Shown here in pieces: positions 26,212 to 38,076 of a DNA stretch of 64,000 nucleotides. Source of the DNA: Micromonospora haikouensis (GTDB lineage Bacteria; Actinomycetota; Actinomycetes; Mycobacteriales; Micromonosporaceae); assembly GCF_900091595.1 (NCBI RefSeq), contig NZ_FMCW01000012.1:62001-126000 (forward strand). Direction: 5' to 3'. Made by a program: the position numbers and the translations under genes. The notes below the pieces were generated by a model. The model ran no database searches. It worked only from the letters and a program-made list of their open reading frames with translations, and was not told the origin of the DNA. Within the stretch, counting starts at the first letter, position 1. Each line of letters begins with the position of its first letter.

Positions 26212-28723
26212 TGGGAAACACCCCCGGAGTTGAGGAGGGGACCCGGGCGGCCGGCCGCGTCGGCGGCGACCTCGCCGGCCGGGGCCGGTCCGGTCGCCGT
26301 GGCGGCGGAGATCCGCACCACCGTGCCGGACGTCGCGCCGAGGCCGCGCCGGACGGTGGAGCCGGGTGAGTTGGTCGGCAGCCAGACGACGCCGTCGGGC
26401 ATCTCGGTGATCGCCGCCGGCAGGGTGATGGCCCCCCGGTCGGTGCCCACCGTCACCGGGTCGCCGTCGGCGACGCCGAGGGCCTCCGCGGTGCCCTTGC
26501 CCAGCCGGGCCACCGGCGGGCGGGCGGTGCCGCCGAGATGCTCGTCGCCGTCGGTCAGGCTGCCCAGGTCGACGAGCTGGTGCCAGGTGGCCAGCACGGC
26601 CTCCCCGGCGTCGGGCTGCGGCGCCGTGGCCGGCTGCACCGACGGCGTGGACGGCCGGTCGGCCCGGGTCGGCGGCAGGCTGCCCAGCTCGCGGCGGACG
26701 CTGAGCACGTCGCCGGTGCCGAGCTGCACGTCGAGCAGCGCGGCGAGGGCGTCGAGCACCCGGCCGTCGGTCATCGCTGCGGTGTGCAGGACCGCCTCGA
26801 AGGGCCGCAGGCGACCCTCCCAGTCCAGGAAACTGCCGGCCTTCTCGACCACCGGGGCGACCGGGAGGACCACGTCGGCCCGGCGGGCCACCGCGCTCAT
26901 CCGCAGCTCCAGGCTGACCAGGAACGGCACCGCGTCCAGGGCCTGCTCGGCCAGCCGGGGGTCGGCCAGGTCGGCCGGGTCGACGCCGGCGACCACCAGC
27001 GCGCCGAGCTGACCGCCCGCCGCCGCCGCGAGGATGGCGTCGGTGTCCCGGCCGGCCTGGCTCGGGATCACGCCGGCCGGGATGTCCCACGCCTCGCCCA
27101 GCTCGGCCCGCGCGGCCGGCTCGGTGACCGGACGGCCGCCGGGGAGCAGGTTCGGCAGGCAGCCCGCGTCGACCGCGCCCCGGTCGCCCGCGCGCCGCGG
27201 CACCCAGGCCAGCTTCGCGCCCGTACGCCGGGCCACGTCCGCCGCCGCCGACAGGCCGCCGGGCACCTCGCCCAGCCGCTCGCCGACGATCAGGATCGCG
27301 CCGGGGGTGCTCAGCGCCTCGGCCACCGTGGCATGCTCGGCGAGCACGCTCGCCTCCTCGCCCGGCACCACCCGGGCCAGCTTGGCCCCGAGCTTCTCCA
27401 GGCCGCGGGTGGCGAACGGCGCGATCGCGTACACCGTCAGCTTCTTCTTCAGGTACGCCTTGCGCAGCCGCAGGAAGAGGATCGGGCACTCCTCCTCCGG
27501 CTCCAGGCCGACGAGCACCACGGCCGGGGCGTTCTCCACGTCCGCGTAGGTGACGTCGGTGCGCCCGGCGACGGAGCTGGCCAGGAAGTCGGACTCCTCG
27601 CGGGAGACCGGCCGGGCCCGGAAGTCGATGTCGTTGGTGCGCAGGGCGACCCGGGCGAACTTCGCGTACGCGTAGGCGTCCTCGACGGTGAGCCGGCCGC
27701 CGGTCAGCACCGCCGTGCCCCGGGCGGAGTCCCGGGCCGCGGCCAGCCCTTCGGCGGCGACGGTCAGCGCCTCGCTCCACGACGCCTCGCGCAGCTCACC
27801 GGTCTCGGCGTCGCGCACGAGCGGGTTGGTGATCCGGTCGAACGCGCGGGTGTACTGGAAGCCCCAGCGGCCCTTGTCGCAGTTCCACTCCTCGTTGACC
27901 TGCGGGTCGTCGCCGGCCAGCCGGCGCAGCACCTTGCCGCGCCGCCAGTCGGTGCGCTGGGCGCAGCCGGCCGAGCAGTGCTCGCAGACGCTGGGGCTGG
28001 AGACCAGGTCGAACGGGCGGGCCCGGAACCGGTACTGCGCGCCGGTCAGCGCGCCCACCGGGCAGATCTGCACGGTGTTGCCGGAGAAGTAGGAGTTGAA
28101 CGGGACGTCGCCGCTGTCCTCGCCGGCCTCCGCGCCGTACTCCTCGTCCCGGTAGATGTTGATCTCCTCGGCGGACGACCGGCCCATCAGGTCGATGAAC
28201 TTGTCGCCCGCGATCTCCTCGGAGAACCGGGTGCAGCGCTGGCAGAGCACGCAGCGCTCGCGGTCGAGCAGCACCTGGGTGCTGATCGGCAGCGGCTTGG
28301 GGTACTCCCGCTTGTGCTCGTGGAACCGGGAGTCCGTGCGGCCGGTGGACATCGCCTGGTTCTGCAGCGGGCACTCGCCGCCCTTGTCACACATCGGGCA
28401 GTCGAGGGGGTGGTTCATGAGCAGCAGCTCCATGACCCCCTCCTGCGCCTTCTTGGCGACCGGCGAGGTGAGCTGGGTGCGCACCACCATGCCCTCGGCG
28501 ACGGTCTGGGTGCAGGAGGCCACCGGCTTGCGCTGGCCCTCCACCTCGACCAGGCACTGCCGGCACGCGCCGGCCGGGGCCAGCAGCGGGTGGTCGCAGA
28601 AGCGCGGGATCTCGGTGCCCAGCTGCTCGGCGACCCGGATCAGCAGCGCACCCTTGGGTGCGGTGACCTCGACGCCGTCGATCGTGAGGGTGACGGTCTC
28701 GGTCTGCTTCGCTACGTCGGTCA

Positions 28724-28724
<1 letters not shown>
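26208..28724 (-). CDS. nuoG: NADH-quinone oxidoreductase subunit G
   Basis: A 838-residue peripheral-arm subunit with several Fe-S centres. The N-terminal 2Fe-2S ferredoxin domain ([21 protein letters not shown]) is followed by H-x3-C-x2-C-x5-C ([17 protein letters not shown]), the 4Fe-4S motifs [10 protein letters not shown] and [18 protein letters not shown], and a degenerate molybdopterin-oxidoreductase-like domain (from about residue 220). ATG at 28724 shares one base with the nuoF stop. The C-terminal third is variable and Ala-rich. Confidence 0.96.
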
Positions 28725-30036
<1,312 letters not shown>

Positions 30037-30040
<4 letters not shown>

Positions 30041-31035
30041 TGCTGGGCCTCCGCTTCCTTGAGGGAGCGCTCCTGGGCTTCGGCGTCGTCGCCGGCGGGC
30101 TTGCGGTCGCCGGCCGGCGGGTTCGCGGCGGCGCCCGCGGCCTGGGCCTGCTGGGCGTCGCGCGGCACCGGGGGCGCCCCGTCGACCGGCACCGCCACCC
30201 CGGGCGCGGCCGGCGCGGGCTCGGGCTCGGCTGCCGGAGCCGGCTTCGCGGCCTTAGCCTTGGCCTCGGCGGCGGCCTTCTCGGCCTCGGCCTTCGCCTT
30301 CTCGGCGTCCGCCTTGGCCTTCGCCTCGGCGGCGGCCCGGTCGGCCTCGGCCTTGCTCCGGATCGGGGTGTTCGGGTCGTAGCCCGGCACCGCGATGCCG
30401 TGCTGCTCGGCCAGCCGCAGGCCCCGCAGGGTGGGCTCGCCCGGGCCGCCGTCGGCGACCGCGCCCTCGCGCTCGTCGGCGAAGCCGGCGAGCTGCACCG
30501 ACATCTCCTTCAACGTGCAGAGCCGCGCGCCCCGGGTCGGCATCGGCCGGCCGCCGGCCCGCAGCTCCTCGACCACCCCGACCGCGGTCTGCGGGTCGAC
30601 GCCGTCGAAGAAGTCGTAGTTGACCGTCATGACGGGGCCGTAGTCGCAGGCCGCGAGGCACTCGGCGTGCTCCAGGGTGACCTTGCCGTCGGCGGTGGTC
30701 TCGTCGTGCCCGACGCCCAGGTGCTCGGCGAGGGTGTCGTAGACCTCCTGCCCGCCCAGCACGTTGCACATCGTGTTGGTGCAGACGCTGACCAGGTAGT
30801 CACCGGTCGGCCGGCGCTTGTACATCGTGTAGAAGGTGGCGACCGCGCCGACCTGGGCCTTGTTCAGGCCGAGCACCTCGGCGCAGAACGCGACGCCGGC
30901 CGGGGAGACGTACCCCTCCTCCGACTGCACCAGGTGCAGCAGCGGCAGCAGCGCCGACCGGGACCGGTCGGCCGGATAGCGGGCGATGATCTCGCGCGCC
31001 CGCTCCCGCGTCTGCTCAGTGAAAGTCGTCGTCAT
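30037..31035 (-). CDS. nuoE: NADH-quinone oxidoreductase subunit E with long charged tail
   Basis: A thioredoxin-like 2Fe-2S subunit. The core (about residues 1-170) has the cluster ligands in [11 protein letters not shown] and [11 protein letters not shown], and the start [15 protein letters not shown] segment. Beyond about residue 220 the protein continues for some 110 residues as an Ala/Lys/Glu-rich repeat ([18 protein letters not shown]...) predicted to be one long helix, then a Pro/Ala-rich disordered end. E. coli NuoE is about 166 residues, so this roughly doubles the length. Overlaps nuoD and nuoF by four bases each. Confidence 0.96.
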
Positions 31036-32357
31036 CGGTCACAACCACCCATCACGGGGTCCAGCGAGGCGCCGCCGGCGATCACGTCGGCGATCAGGCC
31101 GCCCTCGGCCATCGCCGGGAGGGCCTGGAGGTTGACGAAGCTCGGCTCCCGGTAGTGCACCCGGTAGGGCCGGGTGCCGCCGTCGGAGACCGCGTGCACG
31201 CCCAGCTCGCCCCGGGGGGACTCGATGCCGACGTACACCTGGCCCGGCGGGACCCGGAAGCCCTCGGTGACGAGCTTGAAGTGGTGGATCAGGGACTCCA
31301 TCGACTGGCCCATGATCTTGGCGACGTGCTCCAGCGAGTTGCCCATGCCGTCCACGCCGATGGCGAGCTGCGCCGGCCAGGCGATCTTGCGGTCGGCCAC
31401 CATCACCGGGCCCGGCTTGAGCCGGTCCAGCGCCTGCTCGACGAGCTTCAGCGACTCCCGGATCTCGGCCAGCCGCACCAGGTAGCGGCCCCAGACGTCG
31501 CCGTCCGGGTGGGTGGGCACGTCGAACTCGTAGGACTCGTAGCCGCAGTACGGCATCGTCTTGCGCAGGTCCCAGGCGAGGCCGGCGGAGCGCAGCACGG
31601 GGCCGGTGACGCCCAGCGCCAGGCAGGCGGTCACGTCGAGCACCGCCACGTGCTTGGTGCGCTCGGTCCAGATCGGCTGGCCGGAGAGGAGGTCCTCGTA
31701 CTCCTTGAGCTTCTTCGGCATCATCTTCAGGAAGTCGCGGATCTTGCGGATCGCGTCGTCCGGGACGTCCTGCGCCACGCCGCCCGGCCGGACGTACGCG
31801 TGGTTCATCCGCAGGCCGGTGATGGTCTCGAAGATGTCGAGGATGTACTCCCGCTCGCGAAAGCCGTACAGCATGATCGAGATCGCGCCCAGCTCCATGC
31901 CGGTGGTGGCCAGCCAGACCAGGTGCGACGAGATCCGGTTGAGCTCCATCATCAGGACCCGGATCGTGGTGGCCCGCTCGGTCACGTCGTCGGTGATGCC
32001 GAGCAGCTTCTCCACCGCGAGGCTGTACGCCGTCTCGTTGAAGATCGGGGAGAGGTAGTCCATCCGGGTCACGAACGTCGAACCCTGCACCCAGTTGCGG
32101 TATTCGAGGTTCTTCTCGATGCCCGTATGCAGGTAGCCGACGACCGACCGGGCCTCGCGGACGGTCTCGCCCTCCAGCTCCAGGATCAGCCGGAGCACGC
32201 CGTGGGTCGACGGGTGCTGCGGACCCATGTTGACGACGATCCGCTCGTCGTTGATCGGGTCCGTGCCGGAGACCACCTGGTCCCAGTCCCCACCGGTGAC
32301 GGTGAAGACCTTGCCCTCGGTCGTCTCGCGCTCGGTGGCGTAGTTCGACGTCGTCAC
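31032..32357 (-). CDS. nuoD: NADH-quinone oxidoreductase subunit D
   Basis: A 441-residue 49-kDa-type subunit lining the quinone cavity. Conserved blocks are [46 protein letters not shown] and the C-terminal [46 protein letters not shown] at 32357 is chosen because it overlaps the nuoC stop as GTGA, the pattern of the operon; the frame stays open further upstream through shadow sequence. Confidence 0.97.
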   Translation of the reverse strand: MTTSNYATERETTEGKVFTVTGGDWDQVVSGTDPINDERIVVNMGPQHPSTHGVLRLILELEGETVREARSVVGYLHTGIEKNLEYRNWVQGSTFVTRMDYLSPIFNETAYSLAVEKLLGITDDVTERATTIRVLMMELNRISSHLVWLATTGMELGAISIMLYGFREREYILDIFETITGLRMNHAYVRPGGVAQDVPDDAIRKIRDFLKMMPKKLKEYEDLLSGQPIWTERTKHVAVLDVTACLALGVTGPVLRSAGLAWDLRKTMPYCGYESYEFDVPTHPDGDVWGRYLVRLAEIRESLKLVEQALDRLKPGPVMVADRKIAWPAQLAIGVDGMGNSLEHVAKIMGQSMESLIHHFKLVTEGFRVPPGQVYVGIESPRGELGVHAVSDGGTRPYRVHYREPSFVNLQALPAMAEGGLIADVIAGGASLDPVMGGCDR

Positions 32358-33091
32358 TGGTACGACCTCCGTCGGTCCGGCGGCGGGATCTCCGCGCCCT
32401 TGTACTCGACGGGCACGCCGCCGAGCGGGTAGTCCTTGCGCTGCGGGTGCCCCTCCCAGTCGTCCGGCATGAGGATCCGGGTCAGGTTGGGGTGGCCGTC
32501 GAAGACGATGCCGAACATGTCGTACGCCTCCCGCTCCTGCCAGTCGGCGGTCGGGTAGACGGCGGTGACGCTCGGCAGGTGCGGGGCCTCGACGGAGACC
32601 GCGGCCTCCAGCCGCAGCCGGCGGCGGTAGGTCATCGAGGTGAGCTGGTAGACCACGTGCAGCCGGCGCTCGTCCGCGCCCAGGTAGTCCACCCCGGACA
32701 CCGAGGAGCACAGCTCGAAGCGGAGCGCGAGGTCGTCGCGCAGCACCTGGCAGACCTCGGCGATGCGCTCCGGGCGTACGTGCAGGGTCAGCTCGCCCCG
32801 GTCGACCACGACCTTCTCGATCGCGTCGCCGAAGTGCGGGTACGCCTCCTCCAGCGCGTCGCGGACCTCGTCGAAGTAGCCCCCGTACGGCCGGGGGGTC
32901 TCCTCGATCGGCCGCTGCTGGCGGACCAGGCCGCCGAAGCCGGAGACGTCGCCGGTGCCCTGGTTGCCGAACATGCCGCGCCCGGCCGGGCTGGACGGCG
33001 GGTGCTCGGCCGGCGCGCCGCTGCTGGCCCCGGCCGGCGTCACCGGCACGGGCACGCCGCCGGTGCTGTTCCTGTCGTTCGGTGCGGTCAC
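32354..33091 (-). CDS. nuoC: NADH-quinone oxidoreductase subunit C
   Basis: A 245-residue 30-kDa-type subunit. The conserved domain spans about residues 80-235 with [77 protein letters not shown]. The first 70 residues are Pro/Gly-rich and probably disordered. GTG at 33091 overlaps the nuoB stop as GTGA. Confidence 0.96.
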   Translation of the reverse strand: MTAPNDRNSTGGVPVPVTPAGASSGAPAEHPPSSPAGRGMFGNQGTGDVSGFGGLVRQQRPIEETPRPYGGYFDEVRDALEEAYPHFGDAIEKVVVDRGELTLHVRPERIAEVCQVLRDDLALRFELCSSVSGVDYLGADERRLHVVYQLTSMTYRRRLRLEAAVSVEAPHLPSVTAVYPTADWQEREAYDMFGIVFDGHPNLTRILMPDDWEGHPQRKDYPLGGVPVEYKGAEIPPPDRRRSYQ

Positions 33092-33765
33092 TTCGGGCCC
33101 CCGTGCGGGTGGAGGTGGTTCTGCGCGTTCATCCAGTTCTCGATCCGCAGCTGCTCCTCGCGCCCCTCGCGGACCGCCCGGGTCCACTCGGCGCGCCGGG
33201 CCTTGTCGTTGCGGTACGACGAGGGCATCGAGCCGTACGGCACGACGGGGACGTCGCCGCGCTCCTGGCGGGCCTGGAGCATCTTGCGGCCGTTCGGGCC
33301 CAGCGGCTCATACATGATCTTCTCGCGGAGCTTGAGGATCGCGTCGATGAGCATCTCCGGCCGGGGCGGGCAGCCCGGGAGGTACATGTCGACCGGGACG
33401 ATGTGGTCGACGCCCTGCACGATGGCGTAGTTGTTGAACATGCCGCCGCTGCTGGCGCAGACGCCCATCGAGAGCACCCAGCGGGGCTCGGCCATCTGGT
33501 CGTAGATCTGGCGCAGGACCGGGGCCATCTTCTGGCTCACCCGGCCGGCGACGATCATCAGGTCCGCCTGGCGGGGCGAGGCGCGGAACACCTCCATGCC
33601 CCAGCGGCCCATGTCGTAGTGCGGGCCACCGGCGGCCATCATCTCGATGGCGCAGCAGGCCAGGCCGAAGGTGGCGCCCCAGACGGACGACTTCCGCGAC
33701 CAGTTGACCAGCTTCTCCACGGAGGTGAGCAGGACGCCGGCGGGAAGCTTCTCCTCGATACCCAT
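33088..33765 (-). CDS. nuoB: NADH-quinone oxidoreductase subunit B (N2 cluster)
   Basis: A 225-residue subunit carrying the N2 4Fe-4S cluster next to the quinone. Ligands are visible as the tandem Cys in [12 protein letters not shown], then [14 protein letters not shown] and LPGCPPRPE. The C-terminal 45 residues ([24 protein letters not shown]...) are polar. ATG at 33765 lies 14 bases after nuoA, preceded by GGAGGTACG. Confidence 0.97.
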   Translation of the reverse strand: MGIEEKLPAGVLLTSVEKLVNWSRKSSVWGATFGLACCAIEMMAAGGPHYDMGRWGMEVFRASPRQADLMIVAGRVSQKMAPVLRQIYDQMAEPRWVLSMGVCASSGGMFNNYAIVQGVDHIVPVDMYLPGCPPRPEMLIDAILKLREKIMYEPLGPNGRKMLQARQERGDVPVVPYGSMPSSYRNDKARRAEWTRAVREGREEQLRIENWMNAQNHLHPHGGPK

Positions 33766-33779
33766 CTGACGTACCTCCC

Positions 33780-34145
33780 TCAGTCCCAGTCCAGGCCGCC
33801 GCGCCGCCACACATAGGCGTACGCGACGAAGACCGCGACGATGAACAGGACCATCTCCACGAAGCCGAAGATCGGCAGGGCGTCGAACGAGACCGCCCAG
33901 GGGTAGAGGAAGATGATCTCGATGTCGAAGACGATGAAGAGCATCGCCGTCAGGTAGAACTTGATCGGGAACCGGCCGCCCCCGACGGGCTGCGGGCTGG
34001 GCTCGATGCCGCACTCGTACGCCTCGAGCTTGGCCTTGTTGTACCGGCGCGGGCCGGCGAAGCGGGCGGCGGCCACGGAGAACAGCGAGAACGCCGCGGC
34101 GAGGGCGAACAGCCCGATAATGGGTGCGTAAGGCGAGAGCGTCAT
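33780..34145 (-). CDS. nuoA: NADH-quinone oxidoreductase subunit A
   Basis: The 121-residue, three-helix first gene of the operon. Typical features are the loop [53 protein letters not shown] with its conserved Asp/Glu residues. GGAG precedes the ATG. A possible minus-strand -10 (TAGTGT) lies near 34195-34203 in the 135-base gap before this gene, without a clear -35. Confidence 0.97.
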   Translation of the reverse strand: MTLSPYAPIIGLFALAAAFSLFSVAAARFAGPRRYNKAKLEAYECGIEPSPQPVGGGRFPIKFYLTAMLFIVFDIEIIFLYPWAVSFDALPIFGFVEMVLFIVAVFVAYAYVWRRGGLDWD

Positions 34146-34280
34146 CGTGGTCTCCTGCTCGTCCTTCCCTGCCCTCAGCGGTGGTGGGCCAAAATCACAC
34201 TATTCACGTCCCTCACGACGGCTGTCGGCGGGGGTCGATCTCTGCCTGGCCGGTGTCCTCGTCGACCTCGGCCCGATGGC

Positions 34281-35555
34281 TCACACGGCGGGTGCCGCCT
34301 TCGTCATCGCGTTGATGACCCGGTCCATCGCGTCCCCGCCGCGCGGGTCGGTCAGGTTGGCCAGCAGCTTGAGCACGAAGCGCATGAGGGCGGGGTGCGG
34401 CATGCCGTGCTTCGTGGCGACCCGCATGATCTCCGGGCGGCCGATCAGCTTCACGAAGATGCCGCCGAGCCGGTAGTAGCCGCCGAAGCGGGCCTTCAGC
34501 TCCTGCGGGTAGGCCATGAGCGCCCGCTCCCGCTCGGCGCCGGCCGGCCGGGCGAGGGCCTGCACCGCGACCTCGGCGGCCAGTTCGCCGGACTCCATCG
34601 CGTACGCGATGCCCTCGCCGTTGAACGGGTTGACCATGCCGCCGGAGTCGCCGACCAGCAGGACGCCCCGGGTGTAGTGCGGCACCCGGTTGAAGCCCAT
34701 CGGCAGCGCCGCGCCGAGGATCGGCCCCTCGGCGTTCGTCTCGTCGGTCAGCCCCCACTCCTCGGGGGTGTTGGCCAGCCAGTCGGTGAGCAGCCGCCGG
34801 TAGTTGGTCTTGCCGAAGGCGGTGGAGGAGTTGAGGATGCCCAGGCCGGCGTTGACCCGCCCGTCGCCGAGGCCGAAGATCCAGCCGTAGCCGGGCAGCA
34901 GCTCGCCGTTGCCCTTGCCGCGCAACTCCAGCCACGACTCCAGGTAGTCGTCGTCGTGCTTGGCGGGCGAGCGGTAGTAGCGCCGGACGGCCACGCCGAT
35001 CGGCCGGTCCTCGCGCTTGGCCAGCCCGAGGGCGAGCGGGAAGCGGCCGGAGACGCCGTCGGCGGCGACCACCAGCGGCGCGCGGAAGGTGGCGGGCTCC
35101 TTCTCCGGGCCGACCTCGGCCACCACGCCGATCACCCGGTCGTCGGCGTCGAGCACCGGGCCGGTCACGTTCACGCTGGTGCGCAGCTTCGCCCCGGCCG
35201 AGACGGCGCGCTGGGCGAGCAGGTCGTCGAAGTCGAGCCGGGTGCGGACCAGGCCGTAGTTGGGGAAGCTGGCCAGGTCGGGCCAGTCCAGCTCCAGTCG
35301 GACGCCGCCGCCGATCACGCGCAGGCCCCGGTTGTGCAGCCAGCCCGCCTCGGTCGAGGTGTCCACGCCCATCCGGATGAGCTGCCGGACCGCGCGCGGG
35401 GTCAGCCCGTCGCCGCAGACCTTCTCCCGGGGGAACTCGGTCTTCTCCAGCAGCAGCACCCGCACGCCGTGCCGCGCCAGGTGATATGCCGTCGCCGAGC
35501 CGCCGGGACCGGCGCCCACGACGATCACGTCGGCGTCGTTCTCCACCGCGGTCAT
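34281..35555 (-). CDS. Geranylgeranyl reductase-family FAD enzyme, probable menaquinone side-chain reductase (MenJ-like)
   Basis: A 424-residue flavoprotein. The Rossmann GxGxxG is VIVVGAGPGGSATAYHLARHG at residues 10-30, followed by the family signature EKTEFPREKVCGDGLTPRAV, and later LLVGDSGGMVNPFNGEGIAYAMESGELAAE (the second FAD motif). The fold and motifs fit geranylgeranyl reductases; in mycobacteria MenJ saturates one isoprene unit of menaquinone. Placement directly upstream of nuo, near menG, supports that role, which remains inference. ATG at 35555 has GGAGG upstream. A Rex-type operator sits in its 5' region. Confidence 0.88.
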   Translation of the reverse strand: MTAVENDADVIVVGAGPGGSATAYHLARHGVRVLLLEKTEFPREKVCGDGLTPRAVRQLIRMGVDTSTEAGWLHNRGLRVIGGGVRLELDWPDLASFPNYGLVRTRLDFDDLLAQRAVSAGAKLRTSVNVTGPVLDADDRVIGVVAEVGPEKEPATFRAPLVVAADGVSGRFPLALGLAKREDRPIGVAVRRYYRSPAKHDDDYLESWLELRGKGNGELLPGYGWIFGLGDGRVNAGLGILNSSTAFGKTNYRRLLTDWLANTPEEWGLTDETNAEGPILGAALPMGFNRVPHYTRGVLLVGDSGGMVNPFNGEGIAYAMESGELAAEVAVQALARPAGAERERALMAYPQELKARFGGYYRLGGIFVKLIGRPEIMRVATKHGMPHPALMRFVLKLLANLTDPRGGDAMDRVINAMTKAAPAV

Positions 35556-35574
35556 CTGCGCCTCCTCCCCATGC

Positions 35575-35592
35575 TCGTGAAATGCTTCACAA
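35575..35592 (-). promoter_or_regulatory. Rex-type (redox sensor) operator
   Basis: On the minus strand TTGTGAA-GCAT-TTCACGA matches the Rex consensus TTGTGAA-N4-TTCACAA at 13 of 14 defined positions. It lies 20-37 bases upstream of the reductase ATG, just downstream of the predicted transcription start, where binding would block transcription. Rex represses respiratory genes when NADH/NAD+ is low. Confidence 0.65.
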
Positions 35593-35605
35593 GCCAGTCG
35601 GGTGG

Positions 35606-35611
35606 AGTCTA
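35606..35611 (-). promoter_or_regulatory. -10 box of the reductase promoter
   Basis: TAGACT on the minus strand matches TANNNT. The transcript start would be near 35599, seven bases before the Rex-type operator. No clear -35 hexamer. Confidence 0.4.
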
Positions 35612-35639
35612 TGACCGGCGTAACACGCGCGCCCGGTTA

Positions 35640-35671
35640 GGTGGCCCTAACTTGCCGAGGTGAGGGCCACC
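35640..35671 (-). terminator. Hairpin after the small hypothetical gene, overlapping a second dyad
   Basis: A perfect 9-bp stem (GGTGGCCCT / AGGGCCACC, arms 35640-35648 and 35663-35671, 14-base loop) starts 18 bases after the stop of the 35689 gene. A separate DNA dyad GTTAGG-TGGC-CCTAAC (35636-35651) overlaps its left arm. Confidence 0.5.
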
Positions 35672-35688
35672 AAGGTCCACTTCGGTCG

Positions 35689-35940
35689 TCAGCGCGGGGC
35701 GGGGACCGTGCCGTCCAGCCGGGTGTCGGCCGCGTCGTCCAGTCCGGCGTCGGCCCGGATCGACTCGGGCAGGTGGTCGCGCAGCGCGCCGCCGGCCACC
35801 CGGTCGAGCGCGGCCAGCACCTCGGCCACCACGCGGCGCACGTCGGCGGGATCGGCACCGGCCAGGTCCCGGAGCTGGGCGACCAACTCCGCCGCGTCGT
35901 CGTCCGGCGGCTCGTCGCCCGCCTGATCCGCTCCGGTCAT
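35689..35940 (-). CDS. Small acidic hypothetical protein
   Basis: An 83-residue, Ala/Asp-rich protein without membrane segments. The middle (ADPADVRRVVAEVLAALDRVAGGALRDHLPESI) looks helical. I recognise no family. It is supported as a gene by a leaderless -10 box six bases before its ATG and by a hairpin just after its stop, so it appears to be its own transcription unit between menG and the geranylgeranyl reductase. Confidence 0.6.
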   Translation of the reverse strand: MTGADQAGDEPPDDDAAELVAQLRDLAGADPADVRRVVAEVLAALDRVAGGALRDHLPESIRADAGLDDAADTRLDGTVPAPR

Positions 35941-35952
35941 GCCGCGAGCCTA
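35941..35952 (-). promoter_or_regulatory. Leaderless -10 element of the 83-residue hypothetical gene
   Basis: TAGGCT (minus strand, 35947-35952), exactly six bases, then ATG at 35940; no ribosome site. Confidence 0.5.
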
Positions 35953-36005
35953 AGCGGCAAAGTGGACTATTTCCCCGCAATTAGGAAAGGTGTGGGCGAC
36001 TCGGG

Positions 36006-36719
36006 TCAGGCGCGGCGGGTCGCGCGGTGCAGCGCCACGACGCCGCCCGTGAGGTTGCGCCACGCCACCCGCTCCCAGCCGGTCGCGCCGATCCGCCCGG
36101 CCAGGGCCGGCTGGTCCGGCCACGCCCGGATCGACTCGGCCAGGTAGACGTACGCCTCCGGGTTGCTCGACACCGTGCGGGCCACCGCCGGCAGCGACCG
36201 CATCAGGTACGACAGGTAGACCGTCCGGAACGCGGGGTTGACCGGGGTGCTGAACTCGCAGACCACCAGCCGGCCGCCGGGGCGGGTGACCCGGGCCAGC
36301 TCCCGCAGGGCTGCGTCGGTGTCCGACACGTTGCGCAGCGCGAAGGAGATGGTCACCGCGTCGAAGCTGGCGTCGGCGAAGGGCAGCCGCAGCGCGTCCC
36401 CGGCCAGCAGCGGCACCGCCGGGCGGGACCGCTTGCCGGCGTGCAGCATGCCGAGGGAGAGGTCGGCGCCGACCGCGTACGCGCCGGACTGGGACAGCTC
36501 CTCCGTGGAGACGCCGGTGCCCGCGCCCACGTCCAGCACCCGGTCGCCGGGGCCGAGCCCCAGGGCCGCCCGGGTGGCCCGCCGCCACGAGCGGTCCTGC
36601 CCGAAGGAGAGGACCGTGTTGGTCAGGTCGTAGCGGGCCGCCACCCCGTCGAACATCGCGGCGACCTCGTGCGGCTGCTTGTCCAGGCTGGCGCGCTGGC
36701 CCTGCGGGGTACGGCTCAC
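36006..36719 (-). CDS. menG: Demethylmenaquinone methyltransferase
   Basis: A 237-residue SAM-dependent methyltransferase of the MenG/UbiE family that performs the last step of menaquinone synthesis, methylating the naphthoquinone ring. Motif I is [18 protein letters not shown] (about residues 55-72); family blocks [30 protein letters not shown] and [41 protein letters not shown] follow. GTG at 36719 is preceded by GGAGGGG. Neighbouring menaquinone genes support the menG rather than ubiE assignment. Confidence 0.93.
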   Translation of the reverse strand: MSRTPQGQRASLDKQPHEVAAMFDGVAARYDLTNTVLSFGQDRSWRRATRAALGLGPGDRVLDVGAGTGVSTEELSQSGAYAVGADLSLGMLHAGKRSRPAVPLLAGDALRLPFADASFDAVTISFALRNVSDTDAALRELARVTRPGGRLVVCEFSTPVNPAFRTVYLSYLMRSLPAVARTVSSNPEAYVYLAESIRAWPDQPALAGRIGATGWERVAWRNLTGGVVALHRATRRA

Positions 36720-36750
36720 CCCTCCACTCTGCCAGCCGCCGCCCGGACGC

Positions 36751-36786
36751 GGTACGGGCGGGGTGGTCGCCCACCCCGCCCGTACC
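36751..36786 (-). terminator. Strong hairpin terminator, member of a repeated hairpin type
   Basis: A perfect 16-bp stem (arms 36751-36766 and 36771-36786) with loop TCGC, 38 bases after the stop of the surface-protein gene. Its core is nearly identical to the hairpin at 40212-40245. Confidence 0.8.
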
Positions 36787-36823
36787 GTCGTGCATCGCCG
36801 CCGACCGGCTGTCGTGCTCCGGG

Positions 36824-38062
36824 TCAGTCGGTCGACTTCTCGTCGCCCGGCGTGACCAGCACCACCCGGCGACGGCGGGCCAGCACCAGCAGCACGCCGC
36901 CGGCCAGCAGCACGGCCGCGCCGACGCCACCGATCAGGCCGGCCTGCACGCCGGTCACCGGCAGCCCGCCGCCGCCACCGCCGGTGGTCGGCGAGGGGGT
37001 GACGCTCGGCTGCCCGGACGGCGACGCGGTCGGCGTGGCGCTCGGCTCACCGCTCGGGGTGGGGGTGGGGCTGGGCTGGGCCGACAGGTCCACGAACACG
37101 TCGAACACGGCCTGGTTGTCGACGTCGTCCGTCTCGGCGAAGGCGCGACGCTGCGCCGAGGAGGCGACCTGCGGCTCCTCCTCGGGCTCGCCCTCCGCCC
37201 CGTCCAGCCCGTACGCGAACAGCTCGCCGGGGCGCAGGACCGGCTCGGCCGCGTCGTCGGCGACCTTCACCTGCACGTCGTCGGTGTAGTACTCGCCCGG
37301 CTTCACCACCGCGCCGGAGTCCTCGCAGAGCGCCTGGGCCAGCCCGCCGATCTCCTGCTCGACGCAGTTCTCGGGCAGCTTCGCGAAGCTGACCTTCGCC
37401 GGCAGGGTGAGCATGTAGAAGATGCCCGTCGCCCTGCGGCTGCCGTCGTTGTAGACCGCCCAGTCCAGCGGGGCCGTGCCGCCGCGCGGGATCGGCTTGA
37501 GGTCCGGCTCGCTGTTCTGCGCGCCGTCGACCACGACGTTGGCGTACCCGTCCTGCACCCAGGAGGTGAGGTCGTAGCCCGGGCGGGTCACGGTGATGTC
37601 GACGGTCTCGGAGTTGTCGTCGGTGTTCGGGTCGGCGGTCGCCGAGGTGACCGTCACCTTCAGCGCGCCGCCCTTGCCCCGGAGGCCCGCGCTGAACAGC
37701 GGGATGCCGAAGTCCTCCGTGGTGCCGCCGGCCAGGTCGCCGAGCAGGCAGGTGAACGCGGTGCCGGCGACGTCGCAGCCCTGCGGGACGACGAAGCCGA
37801 CCCGCTGGGTCAGCCCCTTCGTCTCCACGGTGACCCGGACGTCGCGGGCCACGGCCGAGCTGCGGGTGTTGTCGACGGTGAACTTGAACGGCTTGGCCTT
37901 GGCCGCCTGCACGCCCCGGGCCAGGTTCTGGCTGAGCGGGACGAGCGCCAGGTCGGCCTGGTCGGCCGCCTGCGCCGGGGCGGCGGCGGTGGCGAGGCCA
38001 CCGGCGGCCAGCAGCGCCGCGGCGCCGACACGGGCCAGCGCCGAACGGTGGAACGAGGTCAT
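36824..38062 (-). CDS. Sortase-anchored (LPxTG) cell-surface protein
   Basis: A 412-residue exported protein. A signal peptide (about 1-32, [23 protein letters not shown]) is followed by beta-rich repeats resembling DUF11/CARDB-type domains ([43 protein letters not shown]). A Ser/Pro/Thr stalk ([18 protein letters not shown]) leads to the sorting signal LPVTG, a membrane helix and an RRRR stop. The protein would be covalently linked to peptidoglycan by a sortase not in this window. GAAAGG precedes the ATG. The IS607 tnpB stop lies only 14 bases upstream, so the native promoter has probably been displaced. Confidence 0.9.
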   Translation of the reverse strand: MTSFHRSALARVGAAALLAAGGLATAAAPAQAADQADLALVPLSQNLARGVQAAKAKPFKFTVDNTRSSAVARDVRVTVETKGLTQRVGFVVPQGCDVAGTAFTCLLGDLAGGTTEDFGIPLFSAGLRGKGGALKVTVTSATADPNTDDNSETVDITVTRPGYDLTSWVQDGYANVVVDGAQNSEPDLKPIPRGGTAPLDWAVYNDGSRRATGIFYMLTLPAKVSFAKLPENCVEQEIGGLAQALCEDSGAVVKPGEYYTDDVQVKVADDAAEPVLRPGELFAYGLDGAEGEPEEEPQVASSAQRRAFAETDDVDNQAVFDVFVDLSAQPSPTPTPSGEPSATPTASPSGQPSVTPSPTTGGGGGGLPVTGVQAGLIGGVGAAVLLAGGVLLVLARRRRVVLVTPGDEKSTD

Positions 38063-38076
38063 TGATCCGTTACCTT

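Noticed and set aside
34190..34215. Possible Rex site before nuoA
   Set aside because: Only one half (TTCAC) is present; the matching half is absent, unlike the near-perfect site at 35575-35592.
35636..35651. Iron-regulator (DtxR/IdeR) box
   Set aside because: The half-sites GTTAG/CTAAC are right but the spacing (six bases instead of one) does not fit the 19-bp consensus.
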